Source of the DNA: Eupeodes corollae
Taxonomy: Eukaryota > Arthropoda > Insecta > Diptera > Syrphidae
NCBI RefSeq assembly: GCF_945859685.1
Contig: NC_079148.1
Location: forward strand, 32,437,946 to 32,501,945
Direction: 5' to 3'
Length of the DNA stretch: 64,000 nt
Under the pieces are notes generated by a model that was given only the letters and a program-made list of their open reading frames with translations, did not search any database and had not been told where the DNA came from. Position numbers and translations under genes: made by a program. Positions 60,301 to 64,000 of the stretch are shown piece after piece; within the stretch, counting starts at the first letter, position 1; each line of letters begins with the position of its first letter.

Positions 60301-61339
60301 CATTATTTATTTATTTCTTTAAATCTAAATAAGTACAGTAAGAAAGAAAAGAAATGCAGAACAAACATATTCTGTATACAAAATAAAGTTATTGGCGGTC
60401 TTAAAATAATTTAACAATTATTGTTTAAATTGTGTGGGGTGACCCTTAAAAGAAAGTTAAAATATCATACATTTATATATTGGATACAAAAACTAAATTA
60501 AATTGAAGTTAAACATTTCAAGAAAACATCAGGTAGAACCATTTACAAAAAAGTCAATACTTTCATTATCAAGACTAAATAGCTAGTATTTGATTTGTTT
60601 CATAAATAACAAATGAGAAGTTTGCATCCTGGTAGAATGGGAGAGTCTGTTGAATATCCGAGATAAGGAAACTTTATATAAATATCTAAATGAGGTTCAT
60701 GATGATTCCTGATTTTAAATCATATTTATTTAAATAAAGGGTGTTCAGGAAAAAACAATTCGACTGTTAAACAGTCAAATATTCATCTTCAAAAGTCCCA
60801 TAAATAGCTACAATGTATCTTCTTGTAGAAGCCATATAATTCACAGTAGCTCTATGTAGCTAAGATTATATGCAATCTCGATTTATTCGAGAAAATATGC
60901 GTCAGTAAAAGATGTAATGGTCATCTTCTGATGAGCCCAACCATTACATCGGGGGCAAAACGCACATATGAACACCAGGTTTATTTTTATTTTCATTTTC
61001 ATGATTTTAAATCATATTTATTAAAATTTAAATGAGGTTGTTAGATCTATGTACAAGATAAGATGTCTTAAAGAACATTTTTAGAACTTTATAACAATAC
61101 ATATGTCGCACTGACAATCCCTAAATAGTGGAAAACTAGGGTATAGGCGAGACTTTAAACATACTTTTTTTCAAAACTAATAGAGGCTGTATTTTGTTGT
61201 AATATGTACCTCCCTAACCAGAAATTCTATATTCTAGCTTCGAATGAAAAATGCAACAATATATTTTAAGTAGCAGTTTGGAAAACCAAACTTTACGCAA
61301 AAAGAAGAAGTGTAAGATTCTATCGAAAATACCGTCTAA

Positions 61340-61900
61340 GATTTTCTGTGTGGTTATAAAATTCTCATTCTAGAATGAATTTTTAATCCCAAATATTTGA
61401 ATTGATGAACTATTTCTAATTGAAAACATTTATCACTACAGTTCATGGATTCTTCAAATGTTATGGAACGGACATAGGATTACAGGTGCAGTTAAAAAGT
61501 TTTAATTTTGGAAAAAGAGATCACCATCAACAATCTTTTGATCAGACAAACTATAAAGCATTATCTTGGTTTTAGAACTAATTATTAACTTGTGCTCTGC
61601 AAACCAGAATCTTAACAAACTAAGATCCCAATTGATATCAGATTCAGACAACTATCTGTACCATAAGAAAAACCAAAATCACATGCAAAGGCTTAAACGG
61701 CAAACTGAATAATGAGTTAATGCATACCAAAAAGGGTATTGGTTCTAAAACTGAACCTTGTGAAACTCCCAAATCAAATGTCTTTATACCACTTCTACAA
61801 AGTACCATCAAATTTTACTCTTTGAACTCTTTTAATTAGATAAGAGTTTAAGGAATACGATTAAATATTCTTCTTTTTTGAACTTCTTTTTAGAACTTTA
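61340..61900 (-). pseudogene. LINE reverse transcriptase relic
   Basis: On the minus strand GVSQGSVLEPIPFLV (about 61,730-61,775) matches the GVPQGSVLGP(L/I)LF motif. WFAEHKLIISSKTKIM follows (about 61,560-61,610), then IVHQFKYLGLKI (about 61,385-61,420). The YADD stretch between them is degraded. Faint similarity may continue left to about 60,310. Confidence 0.72.
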
Positions 61901-62314
61901 GGTCACAGTCACAAGCCTCTTTTCTTTCAGTCGTTTTTGTGAAGTCCCAAGAAAATTAGTATCTACACGCTTCAAAATCATATTGGCTTCCAACAATCTA
62001 TGAATAGGTGAATTTTTAAACAGTAGGCAGGTAAATTGAGATATCTTGAAAAAAATAATAGAAACTTTTAGCTGTCATCGAAAACAATTCTGTGATAAGG
62101 ATATTGGGCTCCAAATGTAGCCATGGCGATATTTATTTCCATTGTTAAAGAAATGAATTTCTCTTAAGAATGAAATATCTATCCAATAGTTTTGTTATAA
62201 AGAGTTCTCGTAGCCTAATGATTGGTTCATGTATGATCGACTTAAGGGAGATTTTTTTCTAAATATCTTTTCAGTAACTTGACTTGAAAATTAATTACCC
62301 AAATAAAAAGACAA

Positions 62315-62405
62315 TGGGCAGGTTCAGACAACATAAGACAAAGAGTCTTCATTTGCAGCCAACTGCATACTTTGAAAGTTAATTTTGACTAAGGCAACTA
62401 GTTAC
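62315..62405 (+). repeat. Family-C repeat fragment
   Basis: Ninety bases match the start of family C: TGGGCAGGTTCAGACAACAT, then the CAACT.CAT.CTTTGAA block and AAGGCAACTAGTTA. Confidence 0.65.
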
Positions 62406-62412
62406 TTTTGCG

Positions 62413-62440
62413 GTACCCGTGGCATGAAGGTTAGTGCTTT
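62413..62440 (+). mobile_element. SINE 5' fragment (box A only)
   Basis: GTACCCGTGGCATGAAGG and TTAGTGCTTT match the tRNA-like head of the SINE; the rest is missing. Confidence 0.55.
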
Positions 62441-62449
62441 AGTGCTCCC

Positions 62450-63850
62450 GTAAAATCTTCGGTCGATAAGTCTTCTTCCGAGCATCAGCAAAGTTTTCGG
62501 AAATATCATCAATATGGCTCTGAGTAATTGGTCTGCGGACAAAAAAATAATTCCGGATATACAGTTTGGGTTCAAGGCGGGTCATGACACAACAATGCAC
62601 ACTTACTGTTCTGGTTGATTTGGAAAAGGCCTTTGACAACGTATAGTTAGAGGGTCTTTACCTAAAACTGAGCAGGCTTGGCATAAGCAAGCCATTGTTG
62701 TATATACTTTATGATATGCTTAACGGTAGAAAGTTTGTTGTCAAAAGTGGCAATGTAACTTCTACCACAACATTCTCAATTAGAAATGGTCTTCAACAGG
62801 GAGCGGCGAATTCGCCGATTCTCTTCAGCATTTACACCAAAGATCTGATAGGTAGTCTTACAAAGGCAATTGCGTACGCCGACGATCTAATTGCGTACAG
62901 AACGGCCCAAAAGGTTGAGGTTATAAGAATACTCTTGCAGCGTGATTTCGCAAAGATTCAGCGATATTGCGACGACTAGAAACTGAAAATAAATGTCCAG
63001 AAGTCGGAGAGAATTCTGTTCCGGACTGTGTTGGCTAGGGCCACGAGGGATACGTGCAAGAATTGGCGCAAGATGGTCATCGTTGATCTTCACGGGCAGC
63101 CATTGGCGAGCAAAAGTGTAGTGAAGTACCTCGGTATCTGGTTAGATCAGTATTTATATTTTGACAGACATATAAGTGCTTCTCTGATCAGGGTCAGAGG
63201 AGCCTTCGCTCTGACAAAACGGCTATTTTACAGCAGTCGGTTTGACCCCAAATTGAAGGTAATTTGCTTCATGGCCCTCATACGGCCGATGATCGTTTAT
63301 GGTTGTCCTGTGTGTTTTAACGGTGCCTCTTTCCAGATAGAGAAGTTTCGGGTGTTCGAGCGGCAGGCTAATCTTCTTATTTGCATTACTATTTCAACGA
63401 GGTCCTAAACAACGGGGCACGAATCAACAGAATTGACAATTTCGTAACAAAACTCGTTCGAGGTCACATTGCAAGAGCTATGTCTTTGACCAACAATTTA
63501 ATTTTCGGGGCGTTCTATCCAAACGACAATTTTTTTAAAAGTGCACGCTTGAGCGGCTTCATTCCACCAGAGGCATTCCTCTTTTTAGGTAGATGCGGTC
63601 TGATACAGAATAGATTGGGAGTTCCGCTAATCTATCACGTCAGACGACGAACCGTGGATAGGCGACTCCTGTACAATCGGGACGTCATGGACCAAGGCGG
63701 TTGAGGTTGAGCCCTACAGAGCTCCTTCGGTTCAGTAGGGCTGTGTCCGAACGGGACCGAACTGATAGGGTGAAGCAGGAGAACCAGTTTTGGTGGCTTC
63801 AATCGGCACTTGATAGTGGGTAGTCGGGATGGGGTTTTAATCCTTGGCCG
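62450..63850 (+). pseudogene. LOA/Jockey-like LINE, recently inactivated
   Basis: The reverse transcriptase reads from about 62,490. Motifs are IQFGFKAGHDTTMHT, VLVDLEKAFDNV, a stop, LEGLYLKLSRLGI, NGLQQGAANSPILFSIY, the catalytic AIAYADDLIAY, CDD, a stop, KLKINVQKSERILF, KSVVKYLGIWLDQYL and ALIRPMIVYGCPV. After a frame change near 63,395 comes a C-terminal part ending YNRDVMDQGG. Only two stops (62,652-62,654 and 62,977-62,979, both TAG) and one frameshift break it, so it died recently. The 5' part with the endonuclease is absent. Clade is by motif style. Confidence 0.85.
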
Positions 63851-64000
63851 GCTTACATACTTGTTTTATAGTTTTAGGGTTTGGTTTTAAGTAGAATAGG
63901 CATAGTCGCATACAAAAAGTATTTATTTATGGACATGTATTTTTTTTATAATTTTTTTTTGAAAGTTGACTTCTTTTAGATTTATGGGCTTGCCTTTACC
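63851..64000. other. Window edge, probable LINE 3'UTR
   Basis: The sequence after the LINE coding region is non-coding; where the element ends is not visible. Confidence 0.35.

Overview
This is nuclear DNA from an insect, most likely a brachyceran fly. It is strongly AT-rich. Two complete genes read as dipteran orthologues with very short introns (57-83 bp), and the mobile elements (RTE-, Jockey- and LOA-like LINEs, mariner, hAT, Helitron, a tRNA-derived SINE) are typical of such genomes. I could not assign a species. All three protein-coding loci found lie on the minus strand.

Genes. (1) 8,770-21,715 holds the first two coding exons of a P4-type phospholipid-flippase ATPase, separated by a 12.6-kb intron; the rest of the gene must lie further left. 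(2) 43,951-46,023 is a complete six-exon gene for NELF-C/D (TH1), a subunit of the negative elongation factor that pauses RNA polymerase II; its spliced length is 577 codons plus stop. (3) 50,357-51,322 is a complete three-exon gene for a TRIC (TMEM38) trimeric intracellular cation channel; 276 codons plus stop.

Most of the rest is transposable-element debris. The flippase intron holds a Helitron with exact A^TC...CTAG^T ends (9,048-11,845), which itself contains a 5'-truncated RTE-type LINE. The intron also holds a family-B repeat split by a SINE, a second SINE, a LINE relic and a 500-bp near-perfect palindrome (18,560-19,059). From 28 to 37.7 kb there are copies of a non-autonomous family with Helentron/DINE-like ends: matching subterminal inverted repeats, a 3' hairpin and an internal array of about 175-bp monomers. 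Two of these copies are joined head to tail. From 37.8 to 43.8 kb there are SINE, Tc1/mariner, family-C, family-B and LINE remnants. From 46.9 to 48.2 kb lies a second RTE LINE. From 52.6 to 58 kb there are a SINE, a hAT transposase relic split by a truncated mariner, a LINE 3' end and another Helentron-like copy. From 60.3 to 63.9 kb there are two more LINE relics.

Two observations stand out. The 3' end of the tRNA-derived SINE matches the 3' end of the local RTE LINE at 28 of 32 positions, and both families leave 13-bp target duplications, which fits a LINE that moves its SINE partner in trans. The Helentron-like family combines self-complementary ends, internal satellite-like monomers and a head-to-tail tandem joint, which suggests rolling-circle amplification. 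Spans that I mark as empty were read for coding potential and repeats by eye only.
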